Positions 44,953 through 57,600 of a stretch of DNA of 64,000 nucleotides are shown here, piece after piece. The notes under the pieces were generated by a model that was not told where the DNA came from, made no database searches, and saw nothing but the letters and a program-made list of their open reading frames with translations. Every line of letters begins with the position of its first letter. The first letter of the stretch is position 1. Location of the stretch: NCBI GenBank assembly GCA_029449245.1, contig JANATF010000009.1:1116001-1180000 (forward strand). Reading direction: 5' to 3'. Source of the DNA: Mortierella alpina (Eukaryota > Mortierellomycota > Mortierellomycetes > Mortierellales > Mortierellaceae). The position numbers and the translations under genes are program-made.

Positions 44953-46500
44953 ATGGATCGATTTCTAAAGCTACTCTCTCCAAATGGTCCTCAGCGAAAC
45001 CTACAAATGCCCCCACCACTTCCACCCACGTTCTCAGACATTCCCAAACCTGTTCTCAGAACCATTGCTCTTGAACTCGATCTGCGCGACTATGCCAGCC
45101 TTCTACAATGCAGCAAGGGGATCCACAACGCTATCAACACCTCGGAGGTCTGGTATCAGCGCTTTCAGACCCGATTCGGTCAGAGGACCCTCAACATGTT
45201 AGATATCCCTCGGCCTGGCCTCATGGATAAACACAAAGTTGCTTGTAGGATGCAGCCTGTGGATGAGGTGTTGAGTGACCTCCAATGGGTTATCGTTGGT
45301 TCGGACGAAGTCATCAACAGCAACGGCATCGATTTGGATAACCAGCAAGGGCAGGGCTGCCATTTTCACACGCGGTGCCTTGCCCAGGAGTGCCGAGAAC
45401 CGAACGCCAAGAGCGACGATGCATTCGAGGATACGCACGTCAGGGCGCAGCTCGTTCGATCGTATCAACGGTTCTGTAATACCTTTCAATTCATCATTCG
45501 TGAAAGAAGGCGAGTTTGTATGTTATTATTTTTGTACTTACGTCTGAACCTTTTTCTCCTCTAGCGAGAACCGTCATCCCTGCGTCCGAGATGCGAATAG
45601 CTCATGCGGATAAGACCCGATATTGGGTCTTTGCACAGACGATCGTCAGTCGGTTTGGGACGGTTGCCGTGCTCAGATCAGTTTGTTGGATGGACATCAT
45701 CGCCGTGTTCTATGGCGTCGACCTCTCGCCCGAGGCACGGTACAAAGTCCAGTGGCGATTGCGTACTGAAAACGAGTCTGCGATCGTGGGGTCAGAATTC
45801 CGCGCAGTTGTGTTTGGCAAGGGCGAGGTAAAAAAAAAAAAATGGAAAAAAAGAGGGGGTATATCCTTGTAAGTCCATGTCTTTCGTTTTGGGAGTTTTC
45901 CCCGGCGAAACATAACCCTCCCTCTCTCTCTTCTTCTCTGTTAGGATCCATTGTCACCGGAGGTGTTGACGGGTCGCTCTGCGTCCGTCTCTTTCAAGCC
46001 TGAGACATTCTCAGCGTACGCGCACCACACAGACCTCAACCAGGGTTGTTCCTGTGCCTCGACTTCAAAACCACGTTTGCCGCCGACGCTATCCTCGCCG
46101 CCTTCACGATCAGAGTCTCTTGTCTCACGCACAAAGGGGGCGTTTTATAAGCCAAGCTACTGGACCAAGCCGGTCGACACATCCACGCATCTCACCTCTG
46201 ACGATGATTCAGAAGAGGCCACGCACCCTGCGCACTTCCAGTTTCGGATCTTCACCCTGCCAGAAAGTATTGCTATGGATAAGGTTGAGCTGCCGTTCGC
46301 CAGGACTACCGGAGGCATTGTGGTTCAGATACGAAATTACAACAAGTAAATCTCTTTCAAGGTTGGGGCAGCAGATGAAGGTGAGGGGAGGCAAAATGAG
46401 AGGTTCGATCTTCTAATATCAATATCTGTTGGTTTCTTGTTTGCTTTATAGCTGGAAGTCTGGCCTGAGAGTCGATTATGCACAGCTTATTCGTGAGTGA
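44953..46500 (+). CDS. F-box protein with phloem-protein-2-like domain
   Basis: Exons 44953-45517, 45565-45827, 45945-46345 and 46452-46500 give 425 aa. The F-box region is FSDIPKPVLRTIALELDLRD (residues 25-70), ending EVWYQRFQTRFG. The second half resembles the PP2 carbohydrate-binding fold found on many plant and fungal F-box proteins. Its pieces are RIAHADKTRYWVFAQTIVSR, VCWMDIIAVFYGVDLSPEA and YKVQWRL, and the last junction makes NYNNWKSGLRVDYAQLIRE, a typical PP2 ending. Such proteins may select glycosylated substrates for SCF ligases; that role is inferred from family. It starts 246 bp after the GRR1-like gene on the same strand. The first intron is very short (47 bp), and the second begins with GTA plus 12 further A. 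Confidence 0.78.
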
Positions 46501-46678
46501 CAGGGAGCGAGAGCAAGGACTGTACAAGAATGGCTTGAATAAAACCACAAAGATTCCTCAGATCTCAACTCTTCCTGACGCTAGTTCATGGTACTCTCTC
46601 TAAACCGTGAAGACTCGTGCGCAGCTCCTTATGGCAACGACTACAGAGGCATCTCTTGTGTGTGTGAGCCTTTTTTTT

Positions 46679-47398
46679 TTAAAGAAGTTTCTTGATATCT
46701 TCAGCAATGGCTTTGGGCGTCGTCGTCGATGGATACCGCTCAACAACCATCCCCTTCCGGTCTATCAAAAACTTTTCAAAATTCCACTTGATTCGCGTCA
46801 AGCCCAAAAACCCCGCCTTCTGTGACTTCAAGAACTTATAGACAGAATCTTCCTGGGCGCCATTGACGTCGATTTTGGCCATGAGCGGGAACGTCACTCC
46901 AAAGTTGACCTGACAGAACGATTCAATCTCTTGTTCGGACCCAGGTTCTTGACCGCCAAACTGGTTACAGGGGAACCCAATGACGACAAGGCCTTGGTCC
47001 TTGTAGTCCTTGTAGAGCTGTTCAAGTTCCTTGTACTGGGGCGTGAAACCACAGTGGGAGGCCACGTTCACAACCAGGATCACCTTGTTCTCAAAGTCGG
47101 CCATGCTCACTTCCTGGTGGCGCTTGTCTTTTGCCTTGAGGTCGAAAAAATTGGTGGGTTGAGAGTTCCTTGTCGAGGCTGAGGGGGAACTCTGATTGTT
47201 GGAGCCGTGGGTCGCCCTGGGTGCGGAGGTTGCCAAGGCTCGCAGAGTCGGTGCTGGAAAGGAACGCGCGAGACGTGTTGGCAGTGGCTGTGTTCTGCAC
47301 AGCATAGTAGGCGCTGAAAGCCTCCTGCTCAAAGAGACTTCATGGGTCCATGTCCTGCGAATCAGCAACAAGTTCTTGAGTCCTTGCATTCTGTGCAT
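46679..47398 (-). CDS. Glutathione peroxidase-like thiol peroxidase
   Basis: Reduces hydrogen and lipid peroxides, in fungi usually with thioredoxin. Single exon, 239 aa. The first ~75 residues are Arg/Ser/Leu-rich with no acidic cluster, suggesting a mitochondrial presequence. The GPX fold starts near FFDLKAKDKRHQEVSMADF. The peroxidatic cysteine is in VVNVASHCGFTPQY, coded by TGT and so not selenocysteine. GFPCNQFGGQEPG carries the Gln and the second Cys, and RIKWNFEKFLIDRKG the Trp-Asn catalytic pair. An in-frame internal ATG at 47104 would give a cytosolic form without the leader. The gene converges on the F-box/PP2 gene with 178 bp between stops. Confidence 0.94.
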   Translation of the reverse strand: MHRMQGLKNLLLIRRTWTHEVSLSRRLSAPTMLCRTQPLPTRLARSFPAPTLRALATSAPRATHGSNNQSSPSASTRNSQPTNFFDLKAKDKRHQEVSMADFENKVILVVNVASHCGFTPQYKELEQLYKDYKDQGLVVIGFPCNQFGGQEPGSEQEIESFCQVNFGVTFPLMAKIDVNGAQEDSVYKFLKSQKAGFLGLTRIKWNFEKFLIDRKGMVVERYPSTTTPKAIAEDIKKLL

Positions 47399-47561
47399 GT
47401 CAATGGGGGGTGGATGCAGAAACAAATACTGTAAAAAGGAGCCGTGGACACGAAGCACTTGTACCAAAGGGACGAGTCACATGAAGTGCCAAAATCGGAC
47501 CAAGCTTTTCGCTAGAACTTCGAGTAAGCAAAAAATACTCATATATCTTTATTCGAGTCGC

Positions 47562-48983
47562 TCAATGGGTTCGGACTGGAGGGGGTTTGAACCTCGATCG
47601 CCGTGAAGAGCCTTGAGAGTTCATGTTCATGTGCATATTCATAGCTGCCAACTCGAATTGCTCTTGCGACCCCTGACCCGGTTGTTGCAGCTGGCCCATC
47701 AAACCGCCAAGTCCTACAGGCGACAAGGGCGAGCCAGAGCCAGAGTACTGCGACGATGTCGGGGAGGAGAGGCCACTCAGCAAGGGTGGGACAGGGCTGT
47801 TATGGTTGCCACCTCTCTCAGTCAAAGCGGCCATGGCAGCATACTGCATGAGCTCATGAGCCATTGGCGTGGCCACTGGTGAAGTGAGAGAGTTGGGATG
47901 GCCCGCTGCTTGCCATCCATGTGAACTCTGTCCCTGCTGGTGCATTTGCTGCACCTGCTGATACAAATGGCGCTGATAGGCAGTAAGCTGCTGCATGGCT
48001 TGTTGCTGCTGCTGGAAGGTCTTGCCGCGTCTCAGAGCTGGCACGGGGGGTTGGCGCTGTTGACCAGCCATCGCTCCAGCGTTTCCGAAATTGCTATGAC
48101 CCCCACCTCGAGACCTTCCGCCTCGGCTGCCGCGTCGGTCTCCACCACGCTGGCCATCTTGACCAGCAAACGACCCTTGCTGATAACCATATTGCTGTTG
48201 CTGATGATGCTGCTTCTGGTGTTGCTGAGAATGAGAGTTGGCATGGTTGACTTTGTTGCCAAAGAGCTGCGCAAGTTCCATCAGTGAGGATTTCGTTCCC
48301 TTTTGTTCTCGATGTGCCATTGTCCTGTTCCAGTTTCCATATTGCTGCTGTTGTTGCTGCGTCTGCTGTTGTGTCCAATAACTGTTCTCACCGGCCGTGC
48401 CCATCTCAACCTCCATTTGCTTCATAAACCCTGTCAGCTGCGAAAACTGAACAGGGCAGTCTCTTGCGAATCCGGCCATCACTCGTACAAACTGCTGTTC
48501 ATCGCGAAGTCTCAACTCTTGCAACCGTGTCAGGAACTCGACCTGGGCCTGTCTCTGCTCACGCTGGGCCTCTGCTGCCTGAAAAAACGCCCACGGACCC
48601 GGCAAGAAGTGCGAAGGATTTGGCGCAGGGTTGAAGAGTGTCTGAGGAGGGTCCAGCTCCATTATCGATGGTTCACGACGCAGCATCCTCATGGAAGGGA
48701 GGTCAATGTCCATGAAGGACTTGTTCCGGGTGGTTTGGCGTCTGAGGAGCGAGGGCGGATGGCCACTTGCAGCGGTGCGACGCGCACCGCCAACACCTCC
48801 TCCAGAGGTGCCCGAAAGGGCGGCGAGCTGGCTGCTGTCGCTGCTGGTGCAGCTGGAGCCTGAGCGGGCGACCCCTGAGGAGGTGCCTTGCTTGCCGCGA
48901 AGGTCGATAGGCCGGCGTTTGCGGTGCGCGTTGGGGGCGTGTTTTAGAATCGCGAGCTTTGACTGGCCGAGCTGAGGTTTCAT
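47562..48983 (-). CDS. Hypothetical Gln-rich, RGG-containing protein, 473 aa
   Basis: No known globular domain beyond a helical segment of about 60 residues (QREQRQAQVEFLTRLQELRL to GFARDCPVQFSQLTGFMK, around residues 135-190). The rest is low complexity. It has poly-Q blocks, an RGG-type patch (RRGSRGGRSRGGGHSNFG) and a Ser/Pro-rich tail ending RSRFKPPPVRTH. RGG plus poly-Q suggests an RNA-binding or condensate-forming protein, which is inference only. The start at 48983 (MKPQLGQSK) was chosen because upstream sequence is a C/T- and CA-rich leader microsatellite, although the frame stays open to 49382. Confidence 0.7.
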   Translation of the reverse strand: MKPQLGQSKLAILKHAPNAHRKRRPIDLRGKQGTSSGVARSGSSCTSSDSSQLAALSGTSGGGVGGARRTAASGHPPSLLRRQTTRNKSFMDIDLPSMRMLRREPSIMELDPPQTLFNPAPNPSHFLPGPWAFFQAAEAQREQRQAQVEFLTRLQELRLRDEQQFVRVMAGFARDCPVQFSQLTGFMKQMEVEMGTAGENSYWTQQQTQQQQQQYGNWNRTMAHREQKGTKSSLMELAQLFGNKVNHANSHSQQHQKQHHQQQQYGYQQGSFAGQDGQRGGDRRGSRGGRSRGGGHSNFGNAGAMAGQQRQPPVPALRRGKTFQQQQQAMQQLTAYQRHLYQQVQQMHQQGQSSHGWQAAGHPNSLTSPVATPMAHELMQYAAMAALTERGGNHNSPVPPLLSGLSSPTSSQYSGSGSPLSPVGLGGLMGQLQQPGQGSQEQFELAAMNMHMNMNSQGSSRRSRFKPPPVRTH

Positions 48984-49149
48984 GGCTGCAGGTGGAGGTG
49001 CGGAGTATGTTGAAGACGTGAAGGAATGCACACGCGGGAGGGATGGAAGGAAGGGGATGAGCAAAGAGTGTGGGAATGCGGCCGAGCACAGAACGAAATA
49101 AAGAAAAAGAGAGCGAGGGACAATGAGAAATGGCACAGAGAAGGGGGAC

Positions 49150-49245
49150 AAGCAGGCAGGCAGGCAGGCAGGCAGAGAGAAGAGAGACCGAGACAGTGTG
49201 TGTGTGAGTGTGTGTGAGAGAGAGTGAGAGTGTGTGTGAAAGAAG
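49150..49245. repeat. Microsatellites in the leader of the RGG protein gene
   Basis: Five tandem CAGG units near 49152-49172, then GTGTGA/GAGAGA-type tracts to about 49240. They lie 170-260 bp upstream of the minus-strand start codon at 48983. Confidence 0.8.
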
Positions 49246-49507
49246 AGAAACGAAAAAGAAAGGAGACCCATATCTATGCCCTGTGCCACTGCTGCACACT
49301 GGGCCAAGCAGCCAAGGGGTGGCAGTGCAGCAGTCTGCGTTGGGCTCAGCGCGGGCGACTCGTGCGCGAAAAATGGTGGCAAGCTGCATGAATAGGCATC
49401 TCGCGGTCAGGGGCACGACTCTCTTCCGCAGTGTCCAAAAGCACATAGGGTCTACAATAGTCTACACAGGATGTTTATCAATAAGGTTCGAGCTATGCTG
49501 CCGTGCT

Positions 49508-50553
<1,046 letters not shown>

Positions 50554-51872
50554 GATTGATGTATAGGAGAGTTGTTGGTGAGGTGTGCGATGTGAGGTGT
50601 GAGGAAGGTGGTTCTATGCTTCTTCTACAAGGTCTAGTGAGAGATGAGAATGAGGCGCTACAATGAGGACAGAGTGAAGGAAGGAGAATGAATGCCGTGC
50701 AATGGAGGGAAAAGGAAAGGTCAAGAAGCGGAAGCCGAAGCAAGGTACGGCAGCAGAGGTCCGAGGCTGCGTAGATAAAGGCGATCTGGTGCGATGGCGC
50801 TATAATGCCCTCGTATATCGACTGCTTTGTTTGTCCAGCGGCCCATCTAGATGTTCTCATCCATCTTGCTCCTCATTGGCCAAGCGGCGAACAAGGCAGC
50901 ACGCAGTCACATACCAGTTCCAGTTCTTATGGACAGGATATTCTGGAATGGTACAAAGCGACTACTTCAAGACCCACCGAGCAAGATGCTTGGTTGGCGT
51001 GTTTTGATGGCCATATGAACATTTCCTCATCCCAATCTTCAAGAAAAACGCTGTCTTCTGAAAGATGTATCGTCTTGTAGGACGTCCAGCTGGAAAAGAC
51101 ATGTTGTTTGCCATGGAAGTGAGTATGGGAGGTCGCAAGACCTCTCAAACATAATGGCGACGCCCAACGTTCCTGGACTATGATATCGGCCGTCGGTACG
51201 CCTGCTAACTCTGCCAGTGTTCGACTCGGGTCCTTAGTATAGATAGAGCAAGGGCTGATACGCGCGAGAGTCCTTGTCTTTGTAGGTCGAGTTGGCTGGG
51301 ACCAAGCCAATGTCAAGTCGCTGCCAAGGTGTCAAGTTTTGACTGAGAATATAGCAACCCATGCGAAAGAAAAGACGTGCGTGTCAGAGCGTTGCAGAAG
51401 CGCTTTTGGCATATTTTGCCATAATCCAAAGGATCAAGGCTGGCCGTATCGCAAGGAAGGCCACGGCTAGCTACCACCATGTCCGCTTGCTCAAGCGATG
51501 ACATTGCTCTTCTCAAGCCAGACGAGCAGTGTAGTCTAGCCTGAAATCGAATGTCGCGCTCAGCGACCGTTAAACGCCCGCTGAACTCACATCGGGGGAT
51601 CGTCCAACGCAAGAGATGATGGGGATGATCGCGGTGGCCCGGTCCATAAGAGAAGATTTGAAAGTTGGGTCTCGTAAACTTGGGAATTTGGAATGATGGC
51701 CTAGCCTACACGTTGACTTGATTTTCTACACAGAAATCTTTTCATCCCTTCCGCTCGACATTCACTTCTCAACTAGCCTATCTTCACGAGCCCTTTATTT
51801 TCGTATCATCAACGTCGAGCCTGCTTTCTCGGAAATCCACCATATAGGAGTACCACGCACACAGCCACCAGC
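50554..51872. other. 1.3-kb region with no supported gene
   Basis: Lies between the divergent APS kinase and aspartic protease genes. Short minus-strand frames at 50.9-51.6 kb have protein-like composition (for example LAELAGVPTADIIVQERWAS) but no start, splice chain or family match. They might be a gene relic. Confidence 0.4.
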
Positions 51873-53754
51873 ATGGTGCCTCTCACCCTCACATTGCCAT
51901 CAAATCTGTTGGCTTTGGCCATCCGTTCGCCATGTGCAAGGTCACCTACGCCCGCTTCTCTTTCACGCCCTCGCCGTACCAAAGCCCTTGTCAACGTTGT
52001 TCGCGTTTTAGGTCTCTTTATGACTATTGCAAGCGTCTCTTTGATCGTATTCCTTATCACACTGCCGAATTTGGCAACGAGAAATAACACGACAGATCCA
52101 ACCTCCGCGCTCAATTCTCAACCTGGGTACCGGAACCAACGTGAATCCCCTCGGACAATCGATCCGCCTTTAAAAAGCAGTATTGAATGCGATGCAGCCT
52201 GTCAAAACCAGAATCTCTTTGAGACACTGGCGAGGCTTGAGGTGGTCAAAAGGCGCTACTCTGTGAATCCCGATCATGAATCCACGGCAACAGCCAGCGC
52301 ATCTTCAACGAGCGAGTTTCGATTGGTCGCCGAGGACACAACACTGAGAAAGCGCGCTGCCGCCTTCTTCAGCAATGGAGCTGATAGCGTGGAGCAAAAC
52401 GACCCTATAGATGAACCGGAGATCTCGAGGACAAAACCCAAGAGCAGAAAGCACGCGAAGAAAGCGCATGCTAAGAAGGACAAGACGCAGAAACAGGACA
52501 TCATGGGCGCAAAAGCACATGCCGCAGGGGTTACCAACAATGCTGAACACAATATGCACGGGATAAAGGATAGCGACTACAGTCCTCAAGCGATCATACA
52601 ACTGAGCTCAATCGGCTCCGTGAGCGGTTATTATGGTCAAGTCCAAATTGGCAGCCCTCAGCAGACATTCAATGTTGTCTTTGATACAGGTTCGAGCGAT
52701 TTATGGATCCCGTCTATCAAATGCACAGAAGCGAGCTGCCTTTCTCACCAACGCTTCGACGGCAAGCACTCTTCCAGCTACGATACCCTCGATCCACCAG
52801 AACCATTCGAGATTGAGTACGGCACAGGCGAAGTGTCTGGTGTCATCTCTGAAGACATTATCACTTTGGGTGGTCTTTCGAGCAAGAGGCCAATCCGCTT
52901 TGCGGAGAGCAAGACATCGAGCCCACTATTTGGTCGTGCTATCTTCGACGGTGTCTTTGGGTTGGCATATCAGGAAATGAGTAGTTCTGGGGAACAGCCC
53001 CCATTCCTGTCTATGATGAAGCAGCGTACGGTTAAGAACGGTATGTTTGGCTTCTTTATGGGCCACGGATCAGGCGAGCTGGCGTTTGGAGGATACGACA
53101 GCTCTAGAATTGAGGGCAACGACATCCTGTGGTCCCAAGTCATCAAGAAGGGGTACTGGGAGATCATGATGGACGGCGTCAAGAGTGAAAAGGAGGAGCT
53201 TCTTAAAGCACCCGTCCATGCCATTGTCGACACAGGTAACAAAAAGGGCGTCGCTGTCTAGAGAGCTCGCGAGAGGGAGGCGGGTACTGACCTCAGGATG
53301 TTATTATTCTCTGTTACATAGGTACGACCCAGATAATTATTCCGGTTGCACTAGCCCGCCACTTGCATGCAAAGTTGCTGCCTGGAGCACGTCATATCCA
53401 CGATGGCATCTACTCTTTGCCATGCAATGTGCAAGGCATGCCTATGCTGAAGATCGAGATCGGAGGCAGGACGTTTGAGCTGCCGCCACATCTTTACACA
53501 CTACAGGAGATTGCACCAGGGCGCTGCATGAGCGGATTTGCAGGTGAAGAGGTAGAAGGCACCTCGTGGATCCTTGGTGATGTGTTTCTGCGGAGTGTTT
53601 ATTCGGTAAGCGGACTCTTTCATATTGTATCGTGGCTCGCATCCTGAGCAGTAGCGCATGGCCTGTCTAGTCTAATGATGACGCGTTGCGATGTTCGTAG
53701 ATCTTTGACTTTGACAGCGACCGCGTCGGCTTTGGCAAGTTGGCTACAGCCTGA
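51873..53754 (+). CDS. Membrane-anchored pepsin-like aspartic protease
   Basis: Family A1 aspartyl endopeptidase of the secretory pathway. Exons 51873-53235, 53322-53605 and 53701-53754 give 566 aa. Residues 40-68 hold a single hydrophobic span (VVRVLGLFMTIASVSLIVFL) after a short basic N-terminus, with no cleavage motif, so a type II signal anchor is likely. A basic linker rich in Lys (residues 185-215) could be a propeptide or processing site. The catalytic motifs are VVFDTGSSDLW (N-lobe) and AIVDTGTT, the latter made across intron 1. The flap region is EIEYGTGEVSG. WILGDVFLRSVYS and IFDFDSDRVGFGKLA end the fold. The anchor is at the N-terminus rather than a C-terminal GPI signal as in yapsins. 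Confidence 0.92.
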
Positions 53755-54610
53755 GCGGGCACGCTATAGTTTTTATCCCCTAATCTGTCAAAACGAGTAG
53801 CTAAACTAAGCTAACCTATATCCAGGTGGGATACGCAGGTTCGGTGCAGAAATGGTTCGCAAGCCCACGGTGCCTCCCCGAAGCCATGTGCCTTAGACAG
53901 AAGTGAATAAAGAGAAGTATTAGTGAAAACCAGCGGTTCGACATTAGCCCACAAGACGTGGATGACTTACCAGATGAGAAAAGCAAAAAGGCAAAGAAAA
54001 GAAAAGAAAAAGACAACCCGCAAAGGGGTGGGCACCGTGGGGAGGTCTTTTTTGGTGTTGGAGAAAGACCAAACTCCAGACCTTGCTCGACTAGAAACGA
54101 TAACGATCTGCGATCAGACACACTCCTTTGTTGAGTTCTGGGCAGTCTCTGATGATTCTACACTACACCTACACCGAGGAGCGCCACGTCTGATCGGACA
54201 AATGTCCCTTGTCTAGAAAGAGGCAGAGAGGTACATAGAGAGAGAGTGAGAGCAGGAGAGGAGGATGGATCTGTAAACTAGAGCGCGGAAAACAAAGGAT
54301 TTGGAGGAAGGAAGCAAAGAATGAAAGGTGCTTGTGTATGACTATCTATGCGCTCACTTCGCAATGGGTGAGTCTAGTTCAAAGGGGGAGCGAAGGTGAA
54401 GAAGAGGCACATCCTCAGAGGACGACAGCCGCCACCAAAACGGATTTAGAAGACAGTCACCGATGGTTATTTTTGGCGTGTCGCGCGCATTTGAGAGATG
54501 CAACGCGCACCTTCTCTTCTTCTTCAATCGTCCACGGGAGCCATTCGAATCCTGGGCACTTTGAGGAGCATCCGTGAAAGGAAGACGACCACGCCGAAGA
54601 AGAAATCGCC
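53755..54610. other. Intergenic region
   Basis: 3' flank of the aspartic protease and 5' flank of MED23. Purine-rich stretches occur near 53990-54030 and 54220-54320. No gene seen. Confidence 0.5.
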
Positions 54611-57600
54611 ATGCAGGCATTCACAGCCCTACTCGAGGCGGCTCTCAATGAAACCGACTTCCAGGTACACATACAGACAGAGCGTGCAAGCACTTGCTCA
54701 GGAACAGCTAAAAATGCATGGGGCAGCAGCAGCATGGAATGCAGCTCGATCGACCTAACGCAATCACCGCTCAACACATCTAATCACACCTCATCACACC
54801 TCGTCATAGATCCCAACGCCCACAGGAGACTCGGACAGTTTCTTTTGGTAAAACGAATCGAACTGATGGCGCACGTTGTGAAAGCAAAAGTCGGCTGGAT
54901 GTCACCATTCACTCGTTATTCATGCATCTCTCACCCACAACAGCATTTTTCAGGCACCTGCACCCAAGAAGCGAAGACTGAATGGCTCTTTGTCCTGGCC
55001 CAAATACCTCGCAGATCCTGAAAACTCAAAGTGTCTCGCTGGTCTGGCCGCAGAGTTCCTCAAAGTGTGCAAAGCAACCGACAGCGTGGTAAGCTTGCTT
55101 CTATTCGAGGTTTATCCGCACTGCACCCATGGACCCTCCTCCTCTTAACAATGGCCCCACCACCCCATCATGTTTGCTTAGAATGAACCGTTGGCTCTGC
55201 TCTTTCAGATGTATCACAGCGCCTTGCAATCACCAGCAAAATCGGCACTTCTTCTCGCACTTTTGTACAACATCTTTTACCCAAACTCAACGCTGCCGTT
55301 GTATGATCGCCTCAAGTCACCCATATCGCTCAGTCGCGCGTTTATTCAGCTCACACAGTATCTGGACGTATCAAATCAATTTCAGTGGATCGGGGCGATG
55401 TCGCTCCTGCTCCGCTGTCTGCAACAGCCCGACTGTGAGACGATCCCTTCCGAAACGGCCGTTGCGATCATGACCTCGCTTCTAAAGAAGATCAACCTGT
55501 TGCCGCTCAACTGTGATAAGGGCCAGCGCGAGTGTGCCTCCATGGGCCTTGAGGTGATCCAGGCATTTCTCGAGATCCCAAACAACAGCAAAACAGCCCA
55601 CGCCTCGTACTACGATCTGCTCAGAGAGGTAACGCACTCAAAGAAAAGGACAGGGTCTACTGACGGCGTCATGTTCAGCAACCATGGGTCACTAACACTC
55701 TGCCGACTTGTAGATACCGCAGGTGTTTCCACCAGGAGTTGTGGTGCATTGGACGTTGGAGTCGTTCATGAGTCATCTCCAGATTCGGCGTCAGAAGCTG
55801 GCTCTATTAAATATGCCTCCGGATGCCTCATGGCCATTGATCTCACAAGTCAGCCGGCAGCACGAGTTTACAGACCTCTCCCAACGACCAAGTCATCTCT
55901 TGTTTGCACCGGATTATGTATGTTCACGCCGCAGAAGACGGGAAGCCCGAAAACGAGTGATGTTGTCACCGAGCTGAAGAACTACACTAACAGTGTCAAC
56001 TTTCAAACCTGTAGGCTAACGGGATGCGGGACGGACATATGACTACATACGTCAGCCTCTTTGGCGATCTGCTCTACCAACGAGCCCCTTCGGACGAGAT
56101 CTTTTTTATGATCCGACAATTACCACATACCCCTGCCGGCATCTCTGCCTTACGGGAATCATTGGTCGCAAAGACAAGGGACGTTGTGCGATGTATCCAG
56201 CGACATAGTCGCTTCCACGAGCCACGGCAAGTTGACATGTCAGCACCGGTGGCAGCCAATCCAGAAATGGTGATCCCCGACAACCTGGACTTTATGGAGC
56301 TTTTGATTGAACTTTCGGATCAGCTCTATGCGTTCGTGGGATCGGAGCTCTCGCAGATCTCCAACATCTACCCTTCAGGATACTCTGTTCTATACGAGGA
56401 CCTGATTGCCGATTACCATGCGTTGGTCACAGGGACGGACAAAACGCCCCCGGAGCTAGAGAAGGACAACACTCTCATATTCCTGTTGCTCCAGCTGATT
56501 CACATTGAGAAGGTCGGAGGCAAGGATAAGCTGCTGGCACAGGACTACGCCGGCGATGAGCATCTGTTCCGACTCTTGATTGGCCTTTACAACGAAGACC
56601 AGGTCAATTCCAAGGATGGATTTTATCTGCGTGATCTCGCCTTGCAATGCGCCATCAGTCATCAACAGAGTTATATTCGCGATCGGTCCATGATGAAATT
56701 CCGGCACCCAAAGCTCGCAGTTATTTGGCCATACTACTCGCAGATTTGCTACAATGTTCAGTCTTACTTTTTGACAAAGTACAAGAACAATGTTCAGGAC
56801 ACGACTTGCCTCTCCAACATGAACATGCAGGAGAATGTCAAGATTGCAATGGAGTCTCAACTCAGGCAACACATTGTAGCAGGAACGCTCTTTATCTATC
56901 TCGTACCAAACTACCAAGGCAGGGAACCCGAGCTGGATGCCTCAGGGATGTTTTTGAAGGGCGGATCTTTGAGTTACAAGTTGCTCGATATGCTCAACAT
57001 CGATACCAAACACAGACTGCTCGGACTGATCTACAAGATGATGCTAGACGGAGAGCAAGGCCCAAGGTTCCATGGTGACCCGCCGCCTCAGGTCAAGTTT
57101 GTCTCGCCCTATGTCACCGATGTTGTCTACAAACTGCTCTCCAGCACCCCTTGTTCTGTCGAGCCCGTCATCAAAGTGCTATTTGACAAATTGCGGCGTT
57201 ACGATCGTCTGCCCAAGACCATGACCGAGGTCCCTGCAGAGGTCATTCGTTGGCAGTTCACTGTTCTTCAGCTCTTGAACTACCGCCTGATCCGCTCACT
57301 AAAGTTCACGGCAACCTGCCCGCACCTGCTTCACTACATGAAGTTTGCGCTTTTGCTCACTAAGCACCGGGCACTCCACAACATTGTCGAGACCTGCAAC
57401 CACAGTGCGCTGAGCATTCAAACCAGCCACAAGTTCCTGCGATCCCTCGTCGACAACAAGAGGGAGAAGCCGTTTTGGTTTGAGGAATCCGAGGCATTGG
57501 CTCGGCGCACTGTCTTGACGATGGCGAGAGTTGTCAAGCTTCGAGGACAAGGTGATGCACCTCTGGGGATTATCACAGAGATTTTACAGATCTTGTACAA

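Noticed and set aside
48984-49382. Extended N-terminus of the RGG/poly-Q protein
   Set aside because: The added residues come from CT/CA microsatellites typical of leaders and give hydrophobic low-complexity sequence.
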